14,910 bases of DNA from Fervidifonticultor_A octavus_A (GTDB lineage: Bacteria; Sysuimicrobiota; Sysuimicrobiia; Sysuimicrobiales; Humicultoraceae). The position numbers were made by a program, and so were the translations under genes. Where the stretch lies: the NCBI GenBank assembly GCA_031459655.1, contig JAVKID010000073.1:1-14910 (forward strand). Reading direction: 5' to 3'. A model generated the notes under the pieces. That model was not told the DNA's origin. It saw only the letters and a list, made by a program, of their open reading frames with translations, and searched no databases. This document shows, in pieces, positions 7,297 to 14,161 of this stretch. How positions within the stretch are numbered: the stretch's first letter is position 1; each line of letters begins with the position of its first letter.

Positions 7297-7437
7297 ATGA
7301 GCGGCTCCGAGCTGTTCTGGAGCTCGGGAACGTGGCTGTTCGTGGTCGGCCAGGTGCTCGTCCTGGTCATCGTCGGCATCATCTACGCCTATCAGGCGCG
7401 CAAGGAGCAGGAAGCCCTGGGAGGTGGCCGGAGATGA
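7297..7437 (+). CDS. Small single-span membrane protein, likely symporter accessory subunit
   Basis: Reading frame of 46 residues from ATG 7297, or about 50 from a GTG at 7285 that overlaps the aminotransferase stop. GAGG just before ATG 7297 and the G-rich run at 7275-7284 both could serve as ribosome sites. The protein has a short polar N-terminus, one hydrophobic span of about 20 residues (SGTWLFVVGQVLVLVIVGI), then an aromatic/charged cytoplasmic end (YAYQARKEQEALGGGRR). Its TGA overlaps the ATG of the symporter gene (ATGA, 7434-7437), so the two are translationally coupled. Small one-helix proteins encoded directly before SSS-family symporters are known and are annotated as accessory proteins; I assign that role by context, without recognising a specific family. 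Confidence 0.7.
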   Translation: MSGSELFWSSGTWLFVVGQVLVLVIVGIIYAYQARKEQEALGGGRR

Positions 7438-9044
7438 CGACCACCTACGTCGTCTTTGTCCTGTACCTGATCACCCTGCTGGCGATCGGCTGGTACTTCA
7501 TGAACCGGGTGCGGACGTACGAGGACTTCGTCATCGGCGGCCGCCGCATCGGGCCGTTCGCGTCCTCGTTCTCGCTGGTCAGTTCCTACATGAGCGGCTA
7601 CACGTACACGGCCGCGCCGGGGCTCAGCTACCGCAGCGGATACTCGACGCTGTGGTGGGCGACCGGTGACGCGCCGGGCAACGCGCTGAGCTTCGGCGTG
7701 CTCGGCCGGCGGCTCCGGCGCTACGCCGAGTTGCTGCGGGCCATCTCGCTGCCGGAGTACCTGGAGCGGCGCTTCAACAGCCCCTCCCTGCGACTGCTCA
7801 GTGGGTTGGTTATCCTCATCACGGTGGCGATGTACCTCGTCGCGCAGTTCGTGGCGACGGGCAAGCTCGTCAGCGTGATGTTCAACACGAGCTACATCAC
7901 CGGCATGGTGATCGGCAGCTTCGTGGTCATCATCTACACGTTGATGGGCGGGTACCTCGCCGTCGTCTACACGGACGTCATCCAGTTCTCCCTGATGTGG
8001 GTCCTCACCCACGTGCTCTTCTGGACGGCCCTGGCCATGGCCGGCGGCTTCGCGGCGTTCAACGACGCGCTGGCCCGCATCAGCCCCCAGCTCATCGTCC
8101 CCGCCGGCCCGGACAACGCCTACGGCACCTTCCTGGCCGCGCTGACGCCGATCGTGCTGATTATCATGGGGTCGTTCGGGCTGCCCCATGTAACCATCCG
8201 CCACCTGTCATTGAAGGATCCGCGGAACGCACGGCACGCCATGCTCATCACGGCCATCTTCGTCGTGACCTTCTCCTTCATCTATTACATGATCGGCGCG
8301 CTGGCGCGGGTCCTGCTGCTCACAGCGCCGGCGGACGTGGAGGAGGCCGGGATCCGGCTGTGGTTCTCGATCCTGCATCCGGTGCTGGCCGGCCTGATGA
8401 GCTCCGCCGCGGTGGCGTCCATCATGTCCACGGCCGACTCGTTCCTGATCCTGCTCACCTCCACGCTGTCGCATGACTTCCTGAACCGCTACTTCATGCC
8501 GACCGCGACGGATCAGGAGCGGCTGCGCGTGGGACGCATCCTGGTGGCGGTCCTGGCGGTGGTGGCGTTCATCGTGGCCATCCGGCCGCCGGCGCTGGTG
8601 TTCACCATCGTCATCTTCGCCTTCGGCGCGATGGCGCTGGCACTGGGCGTGCCAAACCTCTTCTCCGTGTACTGGCGGCGGACCACGGAGGCGGGCGTCA
8701 TCGCCTGCATGGTCCTCTCCCTGATCGTCTACGTGGGGGCCACCGTTGGGAAGTGGAACGTCTTCGGGCTGCATCCGTTCATGCTCGGCCTGATCGTCGC
8801 GGTGGCGGCGATCGTCGTCGTCTCGCTGCTCTCAAAGCCCCCGGAGGGAGAGCCGCTTGCCGTGTTCGACACGGCGGGAGGCTACGGACCACTGCCGCCC
8901 GCCGTCCGAGCCGGCGCGTCGGCGATGGTGAGCCACGAGATCGCTCTCGCGATCGAGCGGACGGCATCCCGGCCCACCCCCCGTGAGGCGGGCGGGGCCA
9001 CCCCGGCGTACGGATGGCGGGGCGCGGTGGACGCGGCTGGGTAG
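7434..9044 (+). CDS. Sodium:solute symporter (SSS family)
   Basis: Cytoplasmic-membrane transporter of 536 residues that imports a small organic solute with Na+ (PutP/PanF-like family). ATG 7434 overlaps the stop of the small membrane protein. The first span (YVVFVLYLITLLAIGWYF) is followed by the family-typical EDFVIGGRRIG segment and by SLVSSYMSGYTYTAAPGLSYRSGYS, the unwound first core helix. Around residues 320-350 lies SSAAVASIMSTADSFLILLTS, the conserved Ser/Thr-rich helix contributing to Na+ binding. About 12-13 hydrophobic segments are visible. The last 70-75 residues after the final span form a polar, Ala/Pro/Gly-rich tail that is longer than usual. The substrate cannot be read from sequence; the downstream creatininase and upstream aminotransferase suggest an amide, lactam, guanidino compound or amino acid. 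Confidence 0.92.
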   Translation: MTTTYVVFVLYLITLLAIGWYFMNRVRTYEDFVIGGRRIGPFASSFSLVSSYMSGYTYTAAPGLSYRSGYSTLWWATGDAPGNALSFGVLGRRLRRYAELLRAISLPEYLERRFNSPSLRLLSGLVILITVAMYLVAQFVATGKLVSVMFNTSYITGMVIGSFVVIIYTLMGGYLAVVYTDVIQFSLMWVLTHVLFWTALAMAGGFAAFNDALARISPQLIVPAGPDNAYGTFLAALTPIVLIIMGSFGLPHVTIRHLSLKDPRNARHAMLITAIFVVTFSFIYYMIGALARVLLLTAPADVEEAGIRLWFSILHPVLAGLMSSAAVASIMSTADSFLILLTSTLSHDFLNRYFMPTATDQERLRVGRILVAVLAVVAFIVAIRPPALVFTIVIFAFGAMALALGVPNLFSVYWRRTTEAGVIACMVLSLIVYVGATVGKWNVFGLHPFMLGLIVAVAAIVVVSLLSKPPEGEPLAVFDTAGGYGPLPPAVRAGASAMVSHEIALAIERTASRPTPREAGGATPAYGWRGAVDAAG

Positions 9045-9083
9045 CGTGCTCCTCCTCCGGCGCGCGGCGGGGTGAGGGCGCCG

Positions 9084-9596
9084 ATGAGACGCTGGCGCCC
9101 CCAGGTCACTGAGCTGCCGCCGGCCGTGCGGCAGGCGGCCGAGGCCGTCGAGCGTCTCGAGATCGTCCTCTACCCGTTCTGGGAGGTGGACGTGGCAGTG
9201 CGCGTCAAGGCGCCGCTGCTGCCCGCGGTAACCCGGCTCTGGCGTGTCGCTGTGGACGGGATCACGGGAGCACCCGTGACCGTCCCGCCGCAGCTGGAGG
9301 TGATGGACGAGCCGCTCGACGCCGCTCGCGCCGAGAGGCAGGTGGACTTCGCGGTTGCGGTGGAGTCGCTGGACCAGGAGCGGATGCGGCGCGTGCTGTG
9401 GGAGCATGCCTCGCGGCGTGTCCGCTCCTGGATGAACGTCAGCATCGCCCTCGGTGCCGCCCGCCCGGTGTACAAGGAGCTGCACCTGTTTGCGGTCACC
9501 TTCCGCGACGGGGCCGGCGCCCGGCTGGCTCTGGATACCCTCACCGGCGAGTACGGCGTGGTCGCGCCCGCGCCGGGCGGCGCAGGGGCGGGCTGA
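9084..9596 (+). CDS. Uncharacterised protein with two similar TG-turn modules
   Basis: I do not recognise this protein of about 170 residues. ATG 9084 is preferred (GGTGAGGG at 9071-9078, 5 bases upstream); GTG 9072 is the alternative. No signal peptide or membrane span is visible. It seems to contain two related modules: residues 24-65, with LYPFWEVDVAVRV followed by RLWRVAVDGITGAPV, and residues 125-160, with VYKELHLFAVTF followed by ARLALDTLTGEYGVV. Each is a strand, a variable turn, then a strand ending in VD/LD-x2-TG, reminiscent of PepSY-like or small beta-sheet modules. A helical, Arg/Glu-rich linker (ERMRRVLWEHASRRVRSW) lies between them. It sits 39 bases after the symporter stop and about 20 bases before the creatininase gene, so it is probably part of the same pathway, perhaps as a regulatory or accessory factor. 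Confidence 0.7.
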   Translation: MRRWRPQVTELPPAVRQAAEAVERLEIVLYPFWEVDVAVRVKAPLLPAVTRLWRVAVDGITGAPVTVPPQLEVMDEPLDAARAERQVDFAVAVESLDQERMRRVLWEHASRRVRSWMNVSIALGAARPVYKELHLFAVTFRDGAGARLALDTLTGEYGVVAPAPGGAGAG

Positions 9597-9616
9597 CAGA
9601 CGGAGGCGGGACGGCG

Positions 9617-10438
9617 ATGACAGGGATGGCGCGATGGGAGCAGCTGTCGTGGCAGGAGATCGGCGAGCGCCGGTCGCGGGGATTGGTGGCGGTGCTGCCG
9701 GTCGGCTCCGTTGAGCAGCACGGCCCGCACCTCCCCGTGGCGACCGATGTGCTCATTCCGATCGGCCTCGCCGACCGGGTGGCCGCCGCGGGGGCCGAGG
9801 CGGCGGTGGGCCGCCCGCTGGTGATGCTGCCGCCGTTCTATTACACCTACGCCCGGCACAGCAACTGGTGGCCGGGTACCCTCAACCTGGACGGCGCCGC
9901 GCTCATCGGCTTCACCCGGGCGGTGCTGGAGGATCTGTTCCGCCAGGATGTCCTGCGGCTGCTCATGCTCAACGGCCACATGGAGAGCATCCAGTTCATC
10001 ATGGAGGGCGTCGAGCTGGCGGTGGCCCGCTATCCGTCCGCCCGCGTCGTGCTGGTCAACTGGTGGGAACTGGTGGCCGACGCGCTCATTCAGGAGGTCT
10101 TCGGCGACGCCTGGCCGGGCTGGGAGGCGGAACACGCCGCGCTGACCGAGACGTCGCTGATGCTGGCGTTCTATCCCGAGCTCGTACGCAGGGACCGGAT
10201 CGCCGACGACCGGGCCCCCCGGACGCTGCCGTACAAGGTCTTCCCCCAGCCCGACGTCGTGCGGCCGCCGAGCGGCGTCTACGCCAGCGCCGCCGCGGCC
10301 ACGGCGGCGATCGGGGAACGGCTGGCCGCGCATATCACAGACGGGCTGCGGCGCGTGCTCGGCGAATGGTTCGGGCCGGATGCGAAACCGCAGCCGGCGT
10401 CGCCGTCCCGCGCGGGCGTCCCGGGGGCCGGCGCATGA
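9617..10438 (+). CDS. Creatininase family amidohydrolase
   Basis: Metal-dependent cyclic-amide hydrolase of 273 residues (creatininase itself is about 260). The two-metal site is present: Glu33 and His35 in GSVEQHGPHLP, Asp44 in VATD, and the NGHME motif with His121 and Glu123. The protein also retains features of true creatininase that MftE- or FAPy-deformylase-type members often lack: WPGTLNLDGA at 85-94, MEGVELA, NWWELV at about 148-153, GWEAEHAALTETSLML from 168 (Trp169 and His173 at the positions of the creatininase Trp174 and His178) and a KVFPQPD segment. The Tyr next to the metal His in creatininase (NGHYEN) is Met122 here, so the substrate may differ from creatinine. GGAGG at 9602-9606 precedes ATG 9617. 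Its stop overlaps the start of the GTPase gene (ATGA). Likely cytoplasmic. Confidence 0.9.
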   Translation: MTGMARWEQLSWQEIGERRSRGLVAVLPVGSVEQHGPHLPVATDVLIPIGLADRVAAAGAEAAVGRPLVMLPPFYYTYARHSNWWPGTLNLDGAALIGFTRAVLEDLFRQDVLRLLMLNGHMESIQFIMEGVELAVARYPSARVVLVNWWELVADALIQEVFGDAWPGWEAEHAALTETSLMLAFYPELVRRDRIADDRAPRTLPYKVFPQPDVVRPPSGVYASAAAATAAIGERLAAHITDGLRRVLGEWFGPDAKPQPASPSRAGVPGAGA

Positions 10439-11787
10439 CGGCGCCGACCCGGGTGCTGATCCTCGGCGCCGCCGGGCGGGACTTCCACAACTTCAACGTC
10501 TGCTACCGGGCGGATCCGCAGGTCCGGGTCGTGGCCTTCACCGCCACGCAGATCCCCAACATCGCCGGCCGCCGGTACCCGCCGGAACTGGCGGGGCCGC
10601 TGTATCCGGACGGCATCCCGATCTATCCGGAGACCGAGCTGCCGCAGCTGATCGCCCGGTTGAACGTGGATCAGGTGGTCTTCGCCTACAGTGACGTCAG
10701 CCACGAGCACGTGATGCACCTGGCCTCCACCGCCCTGGCCGGGGGAGCCGACTTCGTCCTGCTGGGCCCCCGCCGGACATCGCTGACGTCGAGCCGGCCG
10801 GTCGTCTCCATCGGGGCCGCGCGGACCGGCTCCGGCAAGAGCCCGGCCACCCGCTGGGTGGTCGGGGCGATCCGCCGGGCGGGGGTGACCCCCGTCGTGC
10901 TCCGGCATCCGATGCCCTATGGGGACCTGGCGGCGCAGGCCTGCCAGCGCTTCGCGACATTCGAGGATCTCGACCGGCACCACTGCACGATCGAAGAGCG
11001 CGAAGAGTACGAGCCGCACCTGGCGGCGGGGACGGTCGTGTACGCCGGGGTGGACTATGAGCGGATCCTCAGGCAAGCCGAGGCGGAGGCGGACGTCATC
11101 GTCTGGGACGGAGGGAACAACGACCTGCCCTTCATCGTCCCCGATCTCCACCTCGTGGTGGTGGATCCGCACCGGGCGGGACATGAGCGGTCGTACCATC
11201 CGGGAGAAGCCAACGTCCGGATGGCGGATGTGGTGATCATCAGCAAGGTGGACACGGCGGCGCCCGAGGCCGTGCGGACCGTGCGGGCCACGGTGGCTGC
11301 GCTGAACCCCGACGCCGAGGTGACCGAGGCGGCACTCGCGATCCGGGTGGACGATGAAGGGTTGGTCGCCGGCCGCCGGGCGCTGGTCGTCGAGGACGGC
11401 CCGACGCTGACCCACGGGGAGATGTCGTACGGCGCGGGAGTGCTGCTGGCGCGGCGGCTGGGGGCGACACTCGTCGATCCGCGTCCTTTCGCGGCGCCGT
11501 CGATCGCCGCCGTCTTCGCCCAGTACCCTCATCTCGGTCCAGTGCTCCCGGCCATGGGCTACGGGGGTGAGCAGCTGGCAGATCTGGCGACGACGATCGA
11601 AGCGACGCCCTGCGACGTGGTCGTCTGCGCTACGCCGGTGGACCTCCGGCGGCTCATCCCCCAGCGGCGGCCCATGGCCCGCGTCACCTACGAGCTGGAG
11701 CCGCGCGACGAGGGCACGCTGGTCCGCCGTCTGAACGAGGTCATCCGGCGGGCCCCGGGGGCCGGTGCGAGGGGCAAGGGGGCGTGA
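10435..11787 (+). CDS. COG2403-type P-loop GTPase, cyclic 2,3-diphosphoglycerate synthetase-like
   Basis: Protein of 450 residues. The N-terminal third is Rossmann-like, starting with VLILGAAGRDFHNFN and containing a VVFAYSDVSHEHVMHLA segment. A Walker A motif follows: ARTGSGKS at residues 129-136, with Lys135. Further blocks are VWDGGNNDLPFI, VVDPHRAGHE, EANVRMADVVIISKVD (a G4-like element) and LVVEDGPTLTHGEMSYGAG. This order is typical of the predicted GTPases of COG2403, the family that includes archaeal cyclic 2,3-diphosphoglycerate synthetase; most bacterial members have no proven function. The start overlaps the creatininase stop by four bases, so the two are translationally coupled. 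I recall related genes near carbamate kinase and ornithine carbamoyltransferase-like genes in other genomes, which would fit a nitrogen-compound role. Substrate and reaction here are unknown. Confidence 0.85.
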   Translation: MTAPTRVLILGAAGRDFHNFNVCYRADPQVRVVAFTATQIPNIAGRRYPPELAGPLYPDGIPIYPETELPQLIARLNVDQVVFAYSDVSHEHVMHLASTALAGGADFVLLGPRRTSLTSSRPVVSIGAARTGSGKSPATRWVVGAIRRAGVTPVVLRHPMPYGDLAAQACQRFATFEDLDRHHCTIEEREEYEPHLAAGTVVYAGVDYERILRQAEAEADVIVWDGGNNDLPFIVPDLHLVVVDPHRAGHERSYHPGEANVRMADVVIISKVDTAAPEAVRTVRATVAALNPDAEVTEAALAIRVDDEGLVAGRRALVVEDGPTLTHGEMSYGAGVLLARRLGATLVDPRPFAAPSIAAVFAQYPHLGPVLPAMGYGGEQLADLATTIEATPCDVVVCATPVDLRRLIPQRRPMARVTYELEPRDEGTLVRRLNEVIRRAPGAGARGKGA

Positions 11788-11814
11788 CCGAGGAGGCTGA
11801 AGGCGGAAGCGTCC

Positions 11815-12594
11815 ATGCCCACCCAGGCCGTTGACCGTGCGCTGCGGATCCTGGAGACGATCGCGGAATCGGGGCGCGCGTTGAGCCTCTCGGAGGTCAG
11901 CGCGCGTACCGGCCTCCACGTCAGCACGGCCCACCGCCTCATCGCCACGCTGCGGGACCGGGGTTTTGTGGAGCAGGTGGAGGGCAGCGGCCACTATCGG
12001 ATCGGCCCCTGCGCCTTCCGGGTCGGGCGCAGCTTCCTCGAGGGGTTCAGCCTCGGGCCCCACCTGCGCCCGGTGCTGGCCGAGCTCGCCGCCGACACCC
12101 GCGAGACGGCGAACCTCGTCATCCGGTACGGCCTGGAGGCCATCTACCTCGATCACGTGATCGGTGCACAGGTCGCCAAGCTCTTCACCGAGGTGGGGCA
12201 GCGGGTCCCTCTGCACTGCACCGCCGTCGGCAAAGTGCTGCTGGCCTACGCCTCCGACGTCCGCGCCGTGCTGCCCCACCTGACGCTGACCCGGTTCACC
12301 GCGCAGACCATCACCACTCCGGCGGCCCTTGAGCGCGAGCTCGCCGCGGTTCGGGCGAGGGGATACGCCGTGGACCGCGAGGAGCATGAGGCCGGGGTGG
12401 CGTGCCTGGCCGCACCCGTGCTCACCGACGACGGAGCGATCGTCGCCGCGGTCGGCATCTCCGGCCCGAGCGGCCGGGTGCTGCCCCGTGCGGGGAAGCT
12501 CGGCGAGCGGGTGAGAGCGGCCGGCGAGGCGGCTTCCCGCCTGCTCAGGGGGTCCACACCTGACGTTTCCGCCCGGGGTCGGCGACCGCGATAG
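11815..12594 (+). CDS. IclR family transcriptional regulator
   Basis: DNA-binding regulator of 259 residues. The N-terminal winged helix-turn-helix spans about residues 4-68 (AVDRALRILETIAESG, then LSLSEVSARTGLHVSTAHRLIATLRDRGFVEQ). The C-terminal effector domain spans about 80-245, with LYLDHV-like IYLDHVIG, the PLHCTAVGKVLLAY core and the GYAVDREEHEAGVACLAAPV segment typical of the family. It lies 27 bases after the GTPase gene on the same strand and is probably the last gene of the unit, so it would be autoregulated with it. IclR proteins bind small metabolites, often carboxylates, and repress or activate adjacent catabolic genes. The palindrome at 5893-5916 before the first gene is the best candidate target. 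The last 15 residues are basic and probably disordered. Confidence 0.93.
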   Translation: MPTQAVDRALRILETIAESGRALSLSEVSARTGLHVSTAHRLIATLRDRGFVEQVEGSGHYRIGPCAFRVGRSFLEGFSLGPHLRPVLAELAADTRETANLVIRYGLEAIYLDHVIGAQVAKLFTEVGQRVPLHCTAVGKVLLAYASDVRAVLPHLTLTRFTAQTITTPAALERELAAVRARGYAVDREEHEAGVACLAAPVLTDDGAIVAAVGISGPSGRVLPRAGKLGERVRAAGEAASRLLRGSTPDVSARGRRPR

Positions 12595-12618
12595 GCGGGC
12601 GGGACTCCTGCCGGTCGC
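12582..12618. terminator. Possible hairpin at the convergent gene ends
   Basis: GCGACCG (12582-12588) pairs with CGGTCGC (12612-12618) across a 23-base loop that contains the IclR stop codon. It lies between the convergent IclR and cupin genes, where a bidirectional terminator would be expected. There is no T-run on either strand, the loop is long and the stem short, so this is a weak call. Confidence 0.3.
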
Positions 12619-12634
12619 GGTGCGGCCGGGTCCG

Positions 12635-13759
12635 TCATCGGAGCGGGACCGCATGTGAGGGATCGCGGACCGGAGTTACGCGTCGGGGAGTGTGCCCTTC
12701 GAGCCTGCGCACCGATCTGTGTGGTATCCCGTTGTGACGGAGCGGAACGGCGGGCAGGGCATACGGTCGGTAGAGGCGGACGCGCGCCGTGAGCGCGCGG
12801 AGGCGCAGCGTCCGGGAGGGTTCGGCCACGATCACATCATCCGCCTCCGCGATCACTGACCGCCGGTCCCGCTGCACTGCGACGCGGCCGTCGAGCACGT
12901 ACAGGTAGGTGTCGTCTGCGCACGGTATGGCGAGCCGGTCGCCGATGTACAGGTGGATGACGGCGATCCGGTACGTGTGGTGGGGGTCGCAGATCTCGAA
13001 CTCCCGGACGGCATGGCCGCCCAGATGCTTCACGGCGGGGGACCAGACTTCGGCCGCCCCGCGCTCGCTTCCGGTGAGCGAGAAGGCCGGAAGCCAGACG
13101 CTGATCCCCATCGGGTACTTAAGCGTGAGCGTCCGCCCCGTCCGCGCGTCGCGATTGACGAGCGTATGATACGTATGGGGGTGGAAGTGGAAGAGCTGCC
13201 CGTCGCACGCCTCGAGGTGCCGCACGCCTTCGTCTGCGTACTTTCCGGCGAACCGCACGTCCAGGGCGAGCGTGTACTCGTCGACCGTGTGCGCGTGCCA
13301 CATCTGCTCGTATGCCGGGGGGGTGAAGGCCACCACCACGGATGGTCCCTCCTCATTTCGCCCCCGCCGGTGCAGCCCGAACCCGATCCGGCGCTCCCGG
13401 CCACCCATCCGGTTGAGCACGAAGCGGCTCGGCATGTCGGCCGCCCGGATGACATGAAGAGGGCTGCGGGCCTGGAGGACCGCATTCTCCCGAAGGACTG
13501 TCTCCGCCAGCGTGCGGATCGGTGCCAGGTGCGGAGCCCACTCCTGGTGCACGCCGACGGCGACCAGTTCCAACTCCAGCCGCTGGCAGGCTTCGTTGAT
13601 GTGGTTCGCCACGGAGAGCCGCGCCCAGGCCTCTTCAGGGCACACTATCCCCGGGACCAGCCGTTCCTGATCCTCACGGATCCGGCGTAGCACGGCGGAC
13701 CGGCGGGCCAGCCGGTCGAGCCTCGCCCTGACGGATGACGCGGCCGTCGCTGTCAGCAC
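12635..13759 (-). CDS. Cupin-fold protein with two barrel domains and a helical N-terminus
   Basis: Protein of 374 residues on the opposite strand. GTG at 13759 is the start, with GGGAGGG five bases upstream on that strand. Residues 1-110 are Arg/Leu/Glu-rich and probably helical. A first cupin domain covers about 120-225, with the metal-binding pattern HAHTVDEY (His155, His157, Glu161) and the second motif HPHTYH (His195 or His198). A second, weaker barrel covers about 250-345 (TYLYVLDGRVAVQRD) and lacks an obvious histidine set. Bicupins include oxygenases, isomerases and sugar-binding proteins; the function here is unknown. It has no signal peptide. The gene is convergent to the IclR gene and stands alone, preceded by a hairpin-rich region, so it is likely transcribed independently. 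Confidence 0.8.
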   Translation of the reverse strand: MLTATAASSVRARLDRLARRSAVLRRIREDQERLVPGIVCPEEAWARLSVANHINEACQRLELELVAVGVHQEWAPHLAPIRTLAETVLRENAVLQARSPLHVIRAADMPSRFVLNRMGGRERRIGFGLHRRGRNEEGPSVVVAFTPPAYEQMWHAHTVDEYTLALDVRFAGKYADEGVRHLEACDGQLFHFHPHTYHTLVNRDARTGRTLTLKYPMGISVWLPAFSLTGSERGAAEVWSPAVKHLGGHAVREFEICDPHHTYRIAVIHLYIGDRLAIPCADDTYLYVLDGRVAVQRDRRSVIAEADDVIVAEPSRTLRLRALTARVRLYRPYALPAVPLRHNGIPHRSVRRLEGHTPRRVTPVRDPSHAVPLR

Positions 13760-13809
13760 GACATCCCTCCCCCCTGGAGGCCCTCGACGGCGACCCCGGC
13801 CAAAGAGCG

Positions 13810-13834
13810 GGACCCGGAGAAGGTCTCCGGGTCC
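13810..13834 (-). promoter_or_regulatory. 11-bp perfect hairpin in the probable cupin 5' leader
   Basis: GGACCCGGAGA (13810-13820) pairs perfectly with TCTCCGGGTCC (13824-13834) around a 3-base loop. It lies 50 bases upstream of the cupin start. On the cupin strand it is followed by CGCTCTTTGG, only weakly T-rich, so it could be an attenuator-like or stability hairpin rather than a full terminator. The role is unproven. Confidence 0.5.
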
Positions 13835-13986
13835 GCACAGGCCGCCCGATGCCTTCTCTCGACGCCTGCGAGGTCAGCTGTCGGCCTCGGGCCGAGACTG
13901 CCCTACCCGCGGTACCGCGGGATACGCCCCAACCTCCGGATCCCCTGTTCTCAGCGCCCGAGGCGCCGAGATTCGGCGACAGACAA

Positions 13987-14018
13987 AGAGGAGCCAACCG
14001 CTGGCGGTCAGCCCCTCT
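13987..14018 (-). ncRNA. Candidate structured RNA stem, likely - strand
   Basis: On the - strand, GAGGGGCTGACC and GGTTGGCTCCTC form 12 consecutive pairs (one more A-U outside) around a GCCAGC loop, if G-U pairs are allowed; on the + strand three of these positions are mismatched. Such asymmetry points to an RNA transcribed from the - strand, upstream of the cupin gene. No known family was recognised, and pairing by chance in GC-rich DNA is possible. Confidence 0.3.
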
Positions 14019-14107
14019 GCCAATACCAGATACACGTTGCCGTTATCAAAGACAGTATCATGCCCGCGTTCCGTCGGGAAGGTCCAGCCAGAGTCTGCGT
14101 CGAGCCC

Positions 14108-14161
14108 GCAGGAGGCGGACGGCCCGCAGGAGACGGACGGCCCGCACGGGACGCGCGGCAC
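14108..14161. repeat. 18-bp tandem repeat, three copies
   Basis: Copies start at 14108, 14126 and 14144. The first two (GCAGGAGGCGGACGGCCC and the same with one G-to-A change) match at 17 of 18 positions; the third matches at about 13. The unit length is a multiple of three, but no convincing coding frame uses it. It could vary in copy number by slippage. Confidence 0.65.

Noticed and set aside
9617..10438. Annotation as mycofactocin system creatininase MftE
   Set aside because: No mycofactocin genes (MftA, B, C, D) lie nearby, and the sequence retains blocks close to true creatininase.
10279..12654. Very long open frame (791 codons) on the - strand opposite the GTPase and IclR genes
   Set aside because: Low-complexity Arg/Gly/His/Pro composition without motifs, while both + strand genes have clear family signatures. 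It is a by-product of GC-biased codon use.
13898..13925. T-box-like element on the - strand (CGGTACCGCG against the TGGNACCGCG consensus)
   Set aside because: The key first U that pairs with the tRNA end is a C, the motif is part of a perfect palindrome, no stem I motifs are visible upstream, and the downstream gene is not an amino acid or tRNA synthetase gene.
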